From positions 1,860,001 to 1,924,000 of the forward strand of contig JAFFSR010000264.1 of the NCBI GenBank assembly GCA_017163975.1: a stretch of 64,000 nt of DNA, given 5' to 3'. Position 1 is the first letter of the stretch. Each line of letters opens with the position of its first letter. The notes below the pieces were generated by a model. The model had not been told where the DNA came from. It saw nothing but the letters and a program-made list of their open reading frames with translations, and did not search any database. The translations under genes were made by a program, and so were the position numbers. Origin of the DNA: Anastatus disparis. Its lineage: Eukaryota; Arthropoda; Insecta; Hymenoptera; Eupelmidae. This document shows positions 33,717 through 46,124 of the stretch, piece by piece.

Positions 33717-36715
33717 AGGGGCTATTCAATTGGCTATACGTATGTACGTATCGCGCCGTACGTACGTACGAACGGACGTAAGTTGGTAGCCCTACAAAGA
33801 CGAGTTCGCGTGCGCTAGGAACGGCTGCGCCAACAATCCAAACCTTAAGTCTACGTTTTCATGTAAATAAAACTATGCCCAAATGATTTTTACTGCGCGT
33901 AGTGTTATTTTGAAGATAGGCATTATTATTATTATTATAATTATTAATATTATTATTATTATCATAATAATTATTAGCAGTTATTCGCATTTATACAAAT
34001 TATTAAATTTTTTATACGTATCTAAAATTTTTGTCATAGTAATAATTAATTTAAATAATTGCTTAAGAGCATGACGAAGCTGCCCGCCTTATAATAATAT
34101 TTCCAATCCTAACTTATGAATAAATGATGCGTTTAATCGAGTTTTTTTGCTTCAAAGAAAAAATTTGTAAGATTAAACTCTAGTGCGGACAACTCAAGAA
34201 ATCCACCAAAATATAATACATACAAAGTTATAATAAAAACTTTCAATGTATCGTATTTTAAGGTTAGGTTTGCCGAGTTTGATATCTAATTTCCAATCCA
34301 AACTCATAAAAAAATAACAAGTCCAAATGATTTTTTATTTTAACAAAAATTATTGTATTAATATAGCTTTAGTGCGGACAAGTCATTATATTTGTTTAAT
34401 TTATGAATTAAAAAAAATATTGATAAAATAAAAAAAGCAAAACTCGATTGCTGCAGCTCCGACATGCCGTTAATTATAAATTAATTATTTAAATAATTTA
34501 AGTAATAACTTTTTAAAAAATTTTTAATGTTTCAAAAGTTGACGCAACAAATAAGTTATTTTAATCATCTTTGCCATATTATATTTTTGAATAAAAAGAT
34601 TAAAATTGATTAACAAAAAAAAATTATTGTATAAATAAAAATGAAACATTATTTAAAAATTTTTATTTTTTAGAATATAAGATCAGAAGTTAGAATATAA
34701 TATTACGGATGTTTACAATATAAGATTACGAAATGTTAAAAATATATTTTTTACTATGTTGAATTGATTGAATATTGTAGAAACATATAAATATAATAAA
34801 TAATTGAAAAAATATGTTATTTTATTTTTTACTTAAAAAAAATTTGATTATTTTTTAATACATAAGTATATTTTATTTTATTTTGATCGAATTTGCACAT
34901 CATTTCATCTCTGATTTATGTTAATAAATTTTCATTTTTTAATCAAAGTTTGAATATAAAAAGATAATTAGAATAACTTATTTAATGTGTTAACTTTTAA
35001 AACACTTAAAATTTATTAAAAAAGATTCTTAAAATACAATAAATTTTTAATAATAATATTCTTATCATTATTATTATTTTAAGTATTTAATTAATTGATT
35101 ATAATAATAATAATATAATATATTAAAACTTGAATAATATATTAAAATGTATTTTTAACGCAAACAAAAAAGACATTTTGAATATTATTTATATAAAGTA
35201 TTTATAAACTAATAATTTTAAAAAAATTATTAATATAACGCCCTCATACAATATGTGGTAGAAACAAAGTAAAAAATAGATAGTTCAATAACAACAGATG
35301 ATTGTTAATGTTTTTTATTTTTATAATCTCTTTTATTAGTATTTTATTTATGTTTATTAGTTCAATTAACTTTTTTTGTAAAATATAAAATTTATAACAC
35401 TTATTACTATTCAGATAATCATTTTACGATTGATACACCGGAGTAGGAATTCATAAAGTTTATTAAGTGATTATATGAACTAATAAATATCTTTCTCTAC
35501 AAGCTACAGCTTTATTTATTGAATTTTAATATTAAATTTTCTTTCTAAATAAAATGATGAATTTATTGGACGCGAGGAAACATGTTTGAGGAGTTTAAAA
35601 TACCTCAATATTTAAGTATTAACAAAAATACGAATTGCGTTCTGATCAGCATATAGAGCAGTCTTGAAAGCAAATATATTTCAAAGAAATACCAGATTAG
35701 AAAGGGTAGGTAAATTTGTTAAAAAAAGTTTAATTATAAATCAATTAATTAAATACTTAAAATAATAATAATGATAAGAATATTATTATTAAAAATTTAT
35801 TGTATTTTAAGAATCTTTTTAAATAAATTGTAAGTGTTTTAAAAGTTAACACATTAAATAAGTTATTCTAATTATCTTTTTATATTCAAACTTTGATTAA
35901 AAAATGAAAATTTATTAACATAAATCAGAGATGAAATGATGTGCAAATTCGATCAAAATAAAATAAAATATACTTATGTATTAAAAAATAATCAAATTTT
36001 TTTTAAGTAAAAAATAAAATAACATATTCTTTCAATTATTTATTATATTTATATGTTTCTACAATATTCAATCAATTCAACATAGTAAAAAATATATTTT
36101 TAACATTTCGTAATCTTATATTGTAAACATCCGTAATATTATATTCTAACTTCTGATCTTATATTCTAAAAAATAAAAATTTTTAAATAATGTTTCATTT
36201 TTATTTATACAATAATTTTTTTTTGTTAATCAATTTTAATCTTTTTATTCAAAAATATAATATGGCAAAGATAATTAAAATAACTTATTTGTTGCGTCAA
36301 CTTTTGAAACATTAAAAATTTTTTAAAAAGTTATTACTTAAATTATTTAAATAATTAATTTATAATTAAGCAATTATTTAAATTAATTATTACTATGACA
36401 AAAATTTTAGATACGTATAAAAAATTTAATAATTTGTATAAATGCAAATAACTGCTAATAATTATTATGATAATAATAATAATATTAATAATTATAATAA
36501 TAATAATAATGCCTATCTTTAAAATAACACTACGCGCAGTAAAAATCATTTGGGCATAGTTTTATTTACATGAAAACGTAGACTTAAGGTTTGGATTGTT
36601 GGCGCAGCCGTTCCTTGCGCGCGCGAACTCGTCTTTGTAGGGCTACCAACTTACGTCCGTTCGTACGTACGTACGGCGCGATACGTACATACGTATAGCC
36701 AATTGAATAGCCCCT
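33717..36715. mobile_element. 3.0-kb palindromic element with AGGGGCTATTC ends
   Basis: The element starts AGGGGCTATTCAATTGGCTA and ends in its reverse complement; CTG flanks both ends (33714-33716 and 36716-36718), a candidate 3-bp target duplication. The arms (about 1.3 kb each) stay similar until near the centre (about 35100-35745). Subterminal words are rich in CGTACGTACGTACG. The ATT-rich tract near 33920 yields an isoleucine-rich open frame in each arm, which I regard as low-complexity. The left arm holds an extra TTAA insertion at 34067-34469. No transposase is seen. The superfamily is undetermined. Confidence 0.75.
34067..34469. mobile_element. TTAA-flanked element nested in palindrome arm
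   Basis: The 403-bp insert starts GAGCATGACGAAGCTGC and ends GCAGCTCCGACATGCCG, an imperfect 17-bp terminal inverted repeat. TTAA flanks it (34063-34066 and 34470-34473). The mirror position in the right arm (36366-36369) has a single TTAA, so the empty site is visible. The terminus resembles that of the MITE at 23645 (GAGCAGGCCGGA). Confidence 0.85.
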
Positions 36716-36718
36716 CTG

Positions 36719-36850
36719 AGATACTAGGATATACCTTAGTACCTTTAAGGTCTACCCTAATATTCGAGGGTCTACTTTAGTTTCCTAAAATCTACCCTAG
36801 TATCCGAGGGTCTACTTTAATTTCCTAAAATCTACCCTAATTTCCTAGAT
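36719..36850. repeat. Degenerate minisatellite, right part (~41-bp units)
   Basis: Two adjacent units are nearly the same: CTACCCTAATATTCGAGGG, TCTACTTTAGTTTCCTAAAA, then CTACCCTAGTATCCGAGGG, TCTACTTTAATTTCCTAAAA, followed by a partial third. It continues the array at 33562. Confidence 0.6.
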
Positions 36851-36997
36851 CCTACATATCGCTGATATATGCGGTCCGAATACTCACAATAACTCTTTCA
36901 AAATGGTTTATTTATTAAGATATTTACTAAAATTATATTAAACCTGAAATGAAAACACTTAATATTAAAAAAAAAAGTTCATAAAAGGTTCTCTTAA

Positions 36998-37377
36998 GAG
37001 TCGGCCGTATGCCTGTGACCTTGTGTAATCTAAATTTTCGTTATAATAAATAAATAAAATATTTATATATGGATGTAAGGGATGAGCGCAATAGAACAAA
37101 AAACGAGCAAACAATTCTATTTTATGAAAAAATATGAAATTCTCATTAATTTTCAAGTAAAGTCCGAAAGGGAAAACACAGTCAAACTCAACTTAATTTT
37201 TTCCGTTTCGTACTTTACTTAAAAAATAATAAAAATTTCATATTTTTTCATAAAATAGAATTGTTTGCTCGTTTTTTGCTCTATTGCGCTCATCCCTTAC
37301 ATTTGTATATAAATGTTTAATTTATTTATTATAACGAAAATTTAGATTAGACAAGGACAGAGCGATACAACCGACTC
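36998..37377. mobile_element. Foldback MITE with TTAA target sites
   Basis: The 380-bp inverted repeat starts GAGTCGGCCGTATG and ends CAACCGACTC. TTAA flanks both ends (36994-36997 and 37378-37381). Its subterminal CTTGTCTAATCTAAATTTTC (minus strand) resembles the CCTTGTCTAATTGG word in the MITE at 23645, so the two probably share a mobiliser. No coding capacity. Confidence 0.8.
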
Positions 37378-37521
37378 TTAAGATTCAAAATCTCGATAAA
37401 AAAAATTCCTTTTTATAAAGAAAGTGAAAGTGAAAATTTTTAAGATCATCAATAGATTTTTTTGGAAGATAGATAATTTTATGTCGCTGTAGGTCAAATG
37501 AGTAACTATAAGAAATTGATT

Positions 37522-38316
37522 TTTCTTCATAACTTGGTGGAAAATTCTACCTCCCTTCCTACATATCCACATCGAAAGTCGATGTTCCCTCCGCATCGAT
37601 GCGCCACCTAGCTAGCCGGGAGGAAAGAATATACAACGTTTACTCGTTCTCCCGTTCTCCTTGACGCGCTCTCGCAATCATGATTTTAACCTCCATTGTA
37701 GAAAAAAGCATCAATGTACATTACATGTGCTTTGTTCTCAAACACATTGGCGATCTTCGTCGCTAATTAGCATCGTAATAATAGCATAAATAAAGTGACG
37801 ATAGAAATGAAAAAAAAAGTTGCAATTTGTAAAATATTATATGCGTTTAATTGTGTTTGCGTGTGTGCATTTAGTTGCGTTAGTGAACGCGTAGTATTTT
37901 GTTATATTTTTATCATATTTATTTTGCTTTGTTTGCTCCGGGCTTTTTAAAATCCGCTAATCAACAACACTTGTTTCACTCGTGTTGTAGATGTTAGCGG
38001 ATTTAAAAAGCCCTTCCCTTTTAGTTTGTTGTATATATAATAACGTGCATCGTAAGGCCAGCTGGCAGGGAGGGAAGTAAAATCATGGCTGCGCCGGCGA
38101 AGCAGACTGCTCTCGCCTACTTCGTGCGTTCGCGACCGCTGAACGACGAATTGGCCACGAATTTTCGACCAAACATGAAGAAAAATAGGATACATTACAT
38201 GGGACTAAAGTCGATCTCGTTCCCGGCAGTATGCCGCCCTTGGCTTCGCCTCGGGGGCAATCACACCGCCGGGAAGGAAAGATCGCCTTTCGTCCCTTGT
38301 AATGTAATGTACTATT
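37522..38316. repeat. Dispersed repeat G, copy 1
   Basis: About 795 bp match 44592-45385 in reverse orientation, starting from CTTCATAACTTGG-like sequence and ending TAATGTAATGTACTATT. It holds a hairpin (GGGCTTTTTAAAATCCGC with GCGGATTTAAAAAGCCC at about 37943-38013) and the GC-rich hairpin H4 at its right end. No protein is recognised; the overlapping 60-85-codon frames on both strands are shadows. The class is unknown. Confidence 0.65.
38184..38316. repeat. GC-rich hairpin element H4 (end of repeat G)
   Basis: ATACATTACATGGGAC pairs with GTCCCTTGTAATGTA; the inner GATCTCGTTCCCGGC pairs imperfectly with GCCGGGAAGGAAAGATC; the loop contains CTTGGCTTCGCCTCGG. The outer ends are AATAGGATA and TGTACTATT. 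Confidence 0.6.
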
Positions 38317-38355
38317 AAATAAAAATAAAACACACTCCACCTTAAATTCAACTTA

Positions 38356-38773
38356 CACTGAGAGAAATCGGCTCTTGAAGCAAGTGGAATCCACTTGCCG
38401 CTAACAGAAATTCTTCTCATTTTACGTCATAACAGTGATCTGCTTAAATCAAACATAGAATCTGTTTGCTAAAATCCACTAGCCGCAAGTGGATATATAT
38501 TTGATTCAAATAAATTTATCCACTAATCGCAAGTGGATATATAAAAAGGAAAATCCACTTGCAGCTAGTGGATTTCAGTTTGATGTAAACATACATCCAC
38601 TAAATGCAAATGGATTTCATGTTGAATCGAACAGGCACTCTACGTGAAGGAAAAAGCACCCATTTTCCGAAATAATAGATTTCTACTTCCATGAAGTGGA
38701 TTTCATGTTGATTCAAACAGATCGCACTCAAATCGAATGTTCTTCTTGCTTCAAGAGCTGATTTCTCTCAGTG
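38356..38773. mobile_element. CACTGAGAGAAAT MITE family, copy M2
   Basis: A 418-bp foldback with CACTGAGAGAAATCGGCTCT at the left and its mirror at the right, flanked by TA (38354-38355 and 38774-38775). The body is built of repeated CCACTTGC and AGTGGAT words. It is one of the better-preserved family members. Confidence 0.85.
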
Positions 38774-38920
38774 TATTAATGCGTTCGATTGAATAATTTC
38801 AATCAAATGGCCACAACATTTTTATTTACGTAACACTTTTTTTTATTAATTTGAGTTATTTTTATGTTTTTAACATTAATAAATAATATAATAATGTCTT
38901 TTTGGAATTTTTTGATAATA

Positions 38921-39339
38921 CACTGAGAGAAATCCGCTCTTGAAGCAAGAAGAACATTCGATTTTAGTGCGATCTATTTGAATCAACATGAAATCCACTT
39001 CATGGAAGTAGAAATCTATTATTTCGGAAAATTGGTGCTTTTTCCTTCGCGTAGAGTATACTTTTGATTCAACATGAAATTCGTTTGCATTTAGTAGATG
39101 TATGTTTACATCAAACTGAAATCCACTAGCTGCAATTAAGTTTTCCTTTTTTTTATATCCATTTGCGATTAGTGGCTAAATTTATTTGAATCAAATATAT
39201 ATCCACTTGCGGCTAGTGGATTTCAGCAAACATATTCTATGTTTGATTTAAGCAGATTGCTATTATGACGTAAAACGAGAAGAATTTCTGTTAGCAGCAA
39301 GTGGATTCCACTTGCTGCAAGAGCTGATTTCTCTCAGTG
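38921..39339. mobile_element. CACTGAGAGAAAT MITE family, copy M3
   Basis: A 419-bp copy in the opposite orientation to M2 by internal sequence, only 147 bp from it. TA flanks both ends. Ends and subterminal words match M2. Confidence 0.85.
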
Positions 39340-41232
39340 TAAAATTAATGTGTTTTTGTTCATAATCTTTTAAAACATATTTCTATAACATTATCTTAAA
39401 ATATAGCTTTTCATTATCACGAAGCTTCGTTTATTAAGAAGTACACTTACTGTGATGAGATGATTTAATTGATAAGAAAAGACTAATTAAAAAATTGAAC
39501 TGGGTTTCTATGAACTTATTATTTCTTATCTCTTATATGAAAATAATAGGAGATCATATCAAATTTAGCTCGAACTCGTTCGAGATTCTCGATTTTGTTA
39601 ATGAATAGAATCAATGTTTAGAAAAAAAATTATGTTCATAGAAAGAGAGCATTATGTTAACGTAAGATGTTATTTTTTTTATGAATAAATATATTTACAT
39701 AGCAAAAAATAGTTATGTTTCAACTATTAAAAAATGTCATCTCCTTCAACGTTCGACTCATGCACAATGTTCATCATTTTCTATTTTTTTTATTTCCATT
39801 TTTTCCAAAAAATAAAAAGCAATGTTAAATCAAGTGGTCTATTTTTGTTTAATGAGCTAAATTTATTAGTAGAGAATAAGTAAAGAATGTTTGAAATCGT
39901 GTATAAATTGTGTGACAAATATACGATTTAAGGCATTCTTTGTTTGCTTCTGTGGTGAAAATACGATTTTTTCAATAACAGGTCGAAAATACTGGAGCTA
40001 AGGAAAAAATGTGGTACTTCTTCCAGGTGCTGAAAAAAGAAGCTATTTTTAGTTAACAAAATAAAAGAGGTTTCAGATTAAATGCTTCATTTATAGATTA
40101 AACTATATTCACAATATGAATCAATAATTATGATGTGAATATTCATTTGGAAAAAGGCAAATTGATTAAAATTATTAAGAAAACTCAGCCACGAATAAAA
40201 AATTTGTTTCGAAGTATGGCGCAATAATAATATTATTAAATTAGAAAAAGAACAAATTTTCTTCGGGGATCTAGACGTCATTAATAAAACTTCAAAATGA
40301 AAAATTTCATCAATTTTAAAATTAAATTCAAACATTATGAATACAAAACTGAACAAGGTAAATTAAATTATCAAATTAGCATAATTAACAATTTCTTCAA
40401 ATTAAAAAAATTTCGTTTTAGAATTTTAAATTACCAATAGATGATCAAAAAAAGTTAATATTTGTTTAATCGAATTATGCAATGAAATTTATTTCAATTT
40501 TAATCATTCAAATTAATCAAATTATATTAGCATAAGGATGAAAAGGTAGAAAAAAAATAATGTTTAAAATAAACTTTAGATCTTTAAAAAATTATAATAA
40601 ATAAAAACAACAATGTTCGATGTATATATATATATTTGATTTTTCAAAAAAAAAATTTGTATTAAAATTTTTAATTTAATCTTCCAAAATGCGCTTGAGT
40701 GCATTTCGAACTCTAGTTGCAATATTATATCTTTTGATAAAATTATTAAACAGATTTTTAAACTATTTTTTGGAACTTACTGGAGATAATCAACCAATAT
40801 TTGAAACTAAAAATTGGATAAAATCAATGATGAACCTTAAAAAATTTATTTTCTTAAATATGATTAATCGTCTGCATACATAATAACTACATAAAAATAT
40901 TATTGTTGCAATAAATTTTGCTATCATCGTAAGACCAAAGTACAACAAAACTTCAAAAATTGTCTACGTATGCATCTTAAAAGTGTCCATTCATTACCTG
41001 TTTGACACTAATTAACGTGAAACGTAAAAGTAGTTGTTGATAATTTTTTAAATGAAGAATCAAAAGATAAAATCTTAATTGCACATATATTAATATGATT
41101 AGATATAATTTACGTATAAATAAGAAATTATTGCTTCATAAATTGTTAGTTTTGTTAATAAAATATTACTTAGTGGTACTTTACAATACAGTAAGAATCT
41201 CTTCTGAAATACGTGAATTTTATTGGCTAATA
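39340..41232. other. Upstream region of NPC2 gene, no other gene recognised
   Basis: AT-rich, with short chance frames only. It could hold the NPC2 promoter and 5' UTR exons, but I see no convincing TATA box and initiator pair. A TATATATATATAT tract lies near 40622. Confidence 0.4.
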
Positions 41233-43174
41233 ATGAAGTTTTTATTAGGTAAAAAATATTTAATTTGTAATAAATATTGTTTTTTTAATTTAATTTAATT
41301 TTAATTAATTTCAAAATAAAATTAAGTGTTTGCATAAAAGTGAAAATAGCTGATCGAATAAAAATCAAATTTTTAAATGACAGTGTAATTATAATAGCTT
41401 AGGTTCTTATTTGATCTGTGGAAAGCTCAATTAGTATTCTTTATTCTGAGATATTCTTAGCATCGCTTCATTTTTGTAATAACTAAAATTATTTTAATAA
41501 TTATAATCTTGTATAACCTTTTTTATAAAATTAATTTTTCAATTTTAAAGTGAACATTTTAAATATATCTTTTTTAAGAAATTAATATTCATAAATTAAA
41601 ATTAATCTTCTTGCTTCCGAAATATTTTATAATTATATACATTATTACAAATAATTATTTGTGTAGACTTATTATGAATTTAGAAATTTCTCATTGATTA
41701 TTTTTGAAATAAAAGAATTAATTTTTTTTTCTGAAAGGTTCAATTGTTGTTGTACTCTTAGTGGGATTATCATCTCAATCAACAGATTTTGAAAGCTGTT
41801 TTCCAGATTATTCTCCTAATTATCTGCAGATTAATAACTGTACCAAAGCTCCCTGCGTTTTGCATAGAGGCGAACTTTTAAAAGCAGAAGTAAATTTTAA
41901 TATCGGTATGTAAATTTTTTAATTGAAACAAAAAGCAATTACAAAAGGTAATAGGTCATACTTATGAAAAAGTCGATTGATAATGCCAATTCAGTGACAG
42001 TAGCTGATGTTTTCTTGATTGTTTTTACTCGCCAGTTGTAAAATATATTTACGGTGTCGATTTGGTAAGCTAATATAGCTGAACAATATCGGTTGCAATG
42101 GTTAAATTGCATTGATTTTTTCTGCAAGCTTTATTTATTTTTTCTGTATTGTTACACTGAGAGAAATCGGCTCTTGAAGTAAGTAGAATCCACTTGCCGC
42201 TAACAAAAATTCTTCTCGTTTTAAGTCATAATAGCGATGTGCTTAAATCAAACATAGGATCTGTTTGCTAAAATCCACTAGCCGCAAGTGGATATAAAAA
42301 AAAGGAAAATCCACTTGCAGCTAGTGGATTTCAGTTTGATGTAAACATACATCGACTAAATGTAAATAGATTTTATGTTGATTCAAACAGATCGCACTCA
42401 AATCGAATGTTCTTCTTGCTTCAAAAGCGGGTTTCTCTCAGTGTAAAAATATAAAATATGGAAATCATGAGCACCATTCATGAATAGCATTGTGTTTAAA
42501 AATGTAATAAAATTCACTTTTGTAACTATTTTAAACGAACTCAATAATTGCCGACATTATTTATTTAGCGATTTTAACTATTTTCCGACCATCATATTAT
42601 TGTTTTGCTGTATTTGGACATTACTTTATAGATCTAAAAAAATTCTTCTCTATTCTATGAACTGCTTAACATCAAAAGTTTTTCAAATGTTTTTTTTAAA
42701 GAAATGTTGATGTTCATATAAAAAGTAATGCCAATTGAATCTATTAGTAAATTATTTAAAATTTTAAATTCTTTAAAAAATTTTGTACATGTTAGAAATA
42801 AATGTAGAACATTGTTTCGTATATATATAAAACAGGTAATTTATTAGCATTAAATAAATATAATATCAAAAGTATTTAATAATAAAAATATTGTTTTGTA
42901 ATTTTTAGAGGATGATACAACTGTTTTGAAACCAGACGTGGTAATATACGTGGGTTCATGGGGTACAGAAGTTCCATTTCCTCAAAAAGATGCATGTGTT
43001 GGATTAAAGAATGCGAAATGTCCTTTGAAAGCTGGTCAGAACGTTACTTATGGTTTCACCATGCCTATATTGCCAACAACGCCTACTGTTGATGGTACCT
43101 TAAAATTTCGGCTGAAAGATGATCAAGACGTGACGACACTTTGCTTTCGCACGAAATTTTCCATACAAAAGTAA
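41233..43174 (+). CDS. NPC2-like secreted ML-domain lipid carrier, three exons
   Basis: Family knowledge: NPC2 proteins are small secreted beta-sandwich carriers of sterols or fatty acids; some insect members carry semiochemicals in antennae. Seen: exons 41233-41248, 41738-41905 and 42909-43174 join in phase (GTAAAA and GTATGT donors, AG acceptors) into 149 residues. Residues 1-20 are a hydrophobic signal peptide, split by intron 1 after the first 16 bases. The six family cysteines are at 26, 40, 45, 91, 99 and 140, which fit the known 1-6, 2-3 and 4-5 pairing. The VPFPQKDAC and CPLKAGQNVTYGF blocks are typical. N-glycosylation sequons are at 39 and 106. The length equals the family norm and no break is seen. 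Intron 2 contains a MITE. An AATAAA word follows at about 43281. Ligand unknown. Confidence 0.92.
42155..42443. mobile_element. CACTGAGAGAAAT MITE, internally deleted copy M4 in NPC2 intron 2
   Basis: A 289-bp copy with the standard CACTGAGAGAAATCGGCTCT left end and TTTCTCTCAGTG right end, flanked by TA. It lacks about 130 bp of the middle relative to M2. It lies wholly within the intron and leaves both splice sites clear. Confidence 0.8.
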
Positions 43175-44591
43175 ATAATATAATTTATGATAAATAATAT
43201 TGTTAATTCATTTATTATTGCAGTAGCGTAAAATCTTGACTTTGTAATTGTATTGTTTTCTGATAGAGAAGTATTGATTAATAAAAAACTATTGTATTGA
43301 TAACAATTTTTCTTTGCCATTTTTTATTTATTTGTATATATTGAGACTCAAACAGTATTTTGCAAAAATGTCTTTATGTATGTATTTGAAAAATCTACTC
43401 TAAAATTTTTTACACAAATTGTGTTGATTGGGGAACAGGGGATGTCTCTGAAAATTGCTTTTCGTTGCGTAATTTAAAGTTTAGCAGCATTGTAATAATT
43501 TTCAGAAAAATTACGAATTTTCTTTTTCTTTTCTTTTTTGTGAATATTAACATTTTATGTGAATTCTAATTGATTTTAATTTCATTATCATTCGAAAAAG
43601 GTTTTCACTGTTGTTGTGATTTCCTAAAGAAATTTTTTGAGTTCATTTCTTAATTCCTGAATATCTTTTTAAAACTTGAAAATAAAATAAGATTGATCAG
43701 TACCTCATGTAAAATATGTATTATATCAAATTGAAATGAATATAACCTTTTACATTCACGACTCGAATATTTTTGAGCATTAGAAAAAAATATACCTCAT
43801 TGAAGAATACAAATCAAATCTTGAATATCCTTGAATACAATCAGGCTTATTAATATTTAATATATATTTACTAATCCAATTTTTGATTTTATTACTTTCG
43901 AAATTTCGCCTATTAGAAAAAGCCTATATTTTAAAAGTATTTTCGGTTGAAGAAAAAATATAAAACCGAATTTTTTGTAAATCATAAATCTACAGGAAGT
44001 TTAAGAGGTAATTAAGAATTTCTATTGAATACATCAGACGTATCTAAAACTTTTCTAATATAAAAGATTTGATTTATTGCATTATTAAAACTGTGTAAAA
44101 ATAATCAAAATGATGCGAATCAACGAACATCTCAAGTTTGTGAAATCATGATATTAAATGATATATCTAATATTACTTGTTTTTCCGGTTTCATTCCAAT
44201 TGTTTAAATTAACATTTGCGTGCATTGTTTAAATTAACATTTTTTTAATATATCAACCTTTTCAGTCACAGCGGAATATTTGTATTTCACCTAGACCCTA
44301 TCGAATGTTTGTTATCGATTTTTCTAAGATTTTTTGTTCCCTGTTTTTTTTTCAAAATTAAACAGGGAATTTTTCAACAAATTAATATAAAAAAAATACA
44401 AAATTTCAGAATAAAGTCGTGATGAAAGAGTTAAAACGGATGTGTCAAGTATTTTATTAATCTTGTCAATTTAAATTTCTAAAGTGAAAGAAATAAGCTT
44501 GCAAGATACAATTTTTCTAAATCTGACTTTGAAATAGAACTTTTTCCAACAGGCTGCAGAAAAAGCACTTTTTCTAACCGACCGCAGAGAT
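43175..44591. other. Intergenic region downstream of NPC2
   Basis: AT-rich. Beyond the likely NPC2 3' UTR (to about 43300) I see no supported feature. Confidence 0.4.
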
Positions 44592-44720
44592 ATAGTACAT
44601 TACATTACAAGGGACGAAAGGCGATCTTCCTTCCCGGCGGTGTGATTGTCCCCCAAGGCGAAGCCGAGGCATACCGCCGGGAACGAGATCGACTTTAGTC
44701 CCATGTAATGTATACTATTT
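44592..44720. repeat. GC-rich hairpin element H5
   Basis: Mirror copy of H4: starts ATAGTACATTACATTACAAG and ends GTAATGTATACTATT. The GC-rich loop CAAGGCGAAGCCGAGG is kept. Confidence 0.6.
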
Positions 44721-45385
44721 TTCTTCATATCTGGTCGAAAATTCGTGGCAAATTTGTCGTTCAGCGGTCGTGAACGCACGAAGTAGGCGAGAACAGTCTG
44801 CTTCGTCAGCGCAGCCATGTTTTTACTTCCCTCCCTGCCAGCTGGCCTTACGATGCGCGTTATTATATGTATAACAAATTAAAAGCGAAGGGCTTTTTAA
44901 ATCCGCTAACATTTGCAACACGAGTGAAACGAGTGTTGCTGGTTTGCGGATTTTAAAAAGCCCGGAGCAAACAAAGCAAAATAAATAAAATAAAAATATA
45001 ACACAACACTACGCGTTCACTAGCGCAACTAAATGCACACACACAAACACAATTAAACGAATATAATATTTTACAAAATGCAACTTTTTTAAAAATTTTT
45101 ATCGTCACTCTATTTATGCTATCATTACGATGCTAATCAATTTGGCGACGAAGATCGCCAATGTGTTTGTGATCAAAGCACATGTAATGTACATTGATGC
45201 TTTTTTCTACAATGGAGGTTAAAATCACGATTGCGAGAGCGCGTCAAGGAGAACGGGAGAACGAGTAAACGTTGTATATTCTTCCCTCCCGGCTAGCTAG
45301 GTGGCGCGTCGATGCGGAGGGAACATCAACTTTCGATGGGGATATGTAGGGAGGGAGGTAGAATTTTCGACCAAGATATGAAGAA
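44592..45385. repeat. Dispersed repeat G, copy 2 (inverted relative to copy 1)
   Basis: This is the reverse-orientation match to 37522-38316, about 6.3 kb away. It begins with hairpin H5 and ends near TTTTCGACCAAGATATGAAG. The two copies differ by scattered substitutions and small indels. Confidence 0.65.
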
Positions 45386-46124
45386 AAAATCTTTTTTAAC
45401 TGAACTCTGAAGTATATTTGATTTTATAGCTTGTCAACACAACTTTAGATATATAGTTAAGTGTGCATACAGATGCATTTCACGTCCATACTAAAAGATA
45501 TACCGATATTTAATCATATATTGTAGCGTTGCCAAATCTAAGTCACAGCTTTTAAAAATCTTGTGAGATTCCAAAAATTAAAATATATAATTATTAATCA
45601 CTTTCCAAAATGTTCGATAAATTATTGTCTGTAAATAAATTTTTCGTAAGAAATGTACGAACTTGATGACACTTAAGATATTAGACCTGAGTTTGAGGTT
45701 AAAGAAAGTCAGATTTAAATATAACAATAAAGATTTTTTATTTATTTGACATTCCTGTACTTATGCTATCATTACGACCTCAAGTCGAAAACTTGATTTT
45801 GTTTATTTTGGTGCTTGTCGCAGACTTTCTCAGCTAATTTTCGACTAATTGACTTCAAAATTTCCAGAGATATTCAATTTATATATCTTTACAAAATAAC
45901 AATACTAGAATTTTGATAAGATAAGTTTAAGTAAATGTCAAACTACTTTCATAAATTTCTTGCGTAGGTACAAGAGAAGTATTTTCTCGAGTTAACTGAG
46001 TTTCGTCGTTAAGTTGAGAGTTAACATTCTGTCTTGTCAAGGCTGAGCAGTACTTGGCGATATGATCCACCTCTTTACAAAAAATATATCTTGGAAATTT
46101 ATCTTAGCTTTGTTTGGAATATTA
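45386..46124. other. Intergenic sequence, nothing recognised
   Basis: AT-rich spacer with no supported gene or repeat end. Confidence 0.4.

Noticed and set aside
33883..34074. Isoleucine-rich open frame, also in the mirror arm at 36355-36549
   Set aside because: It is a translation of ATT/TAA microsatellite sequence in the palindromic element, with a chance start codon and no conserved motif.
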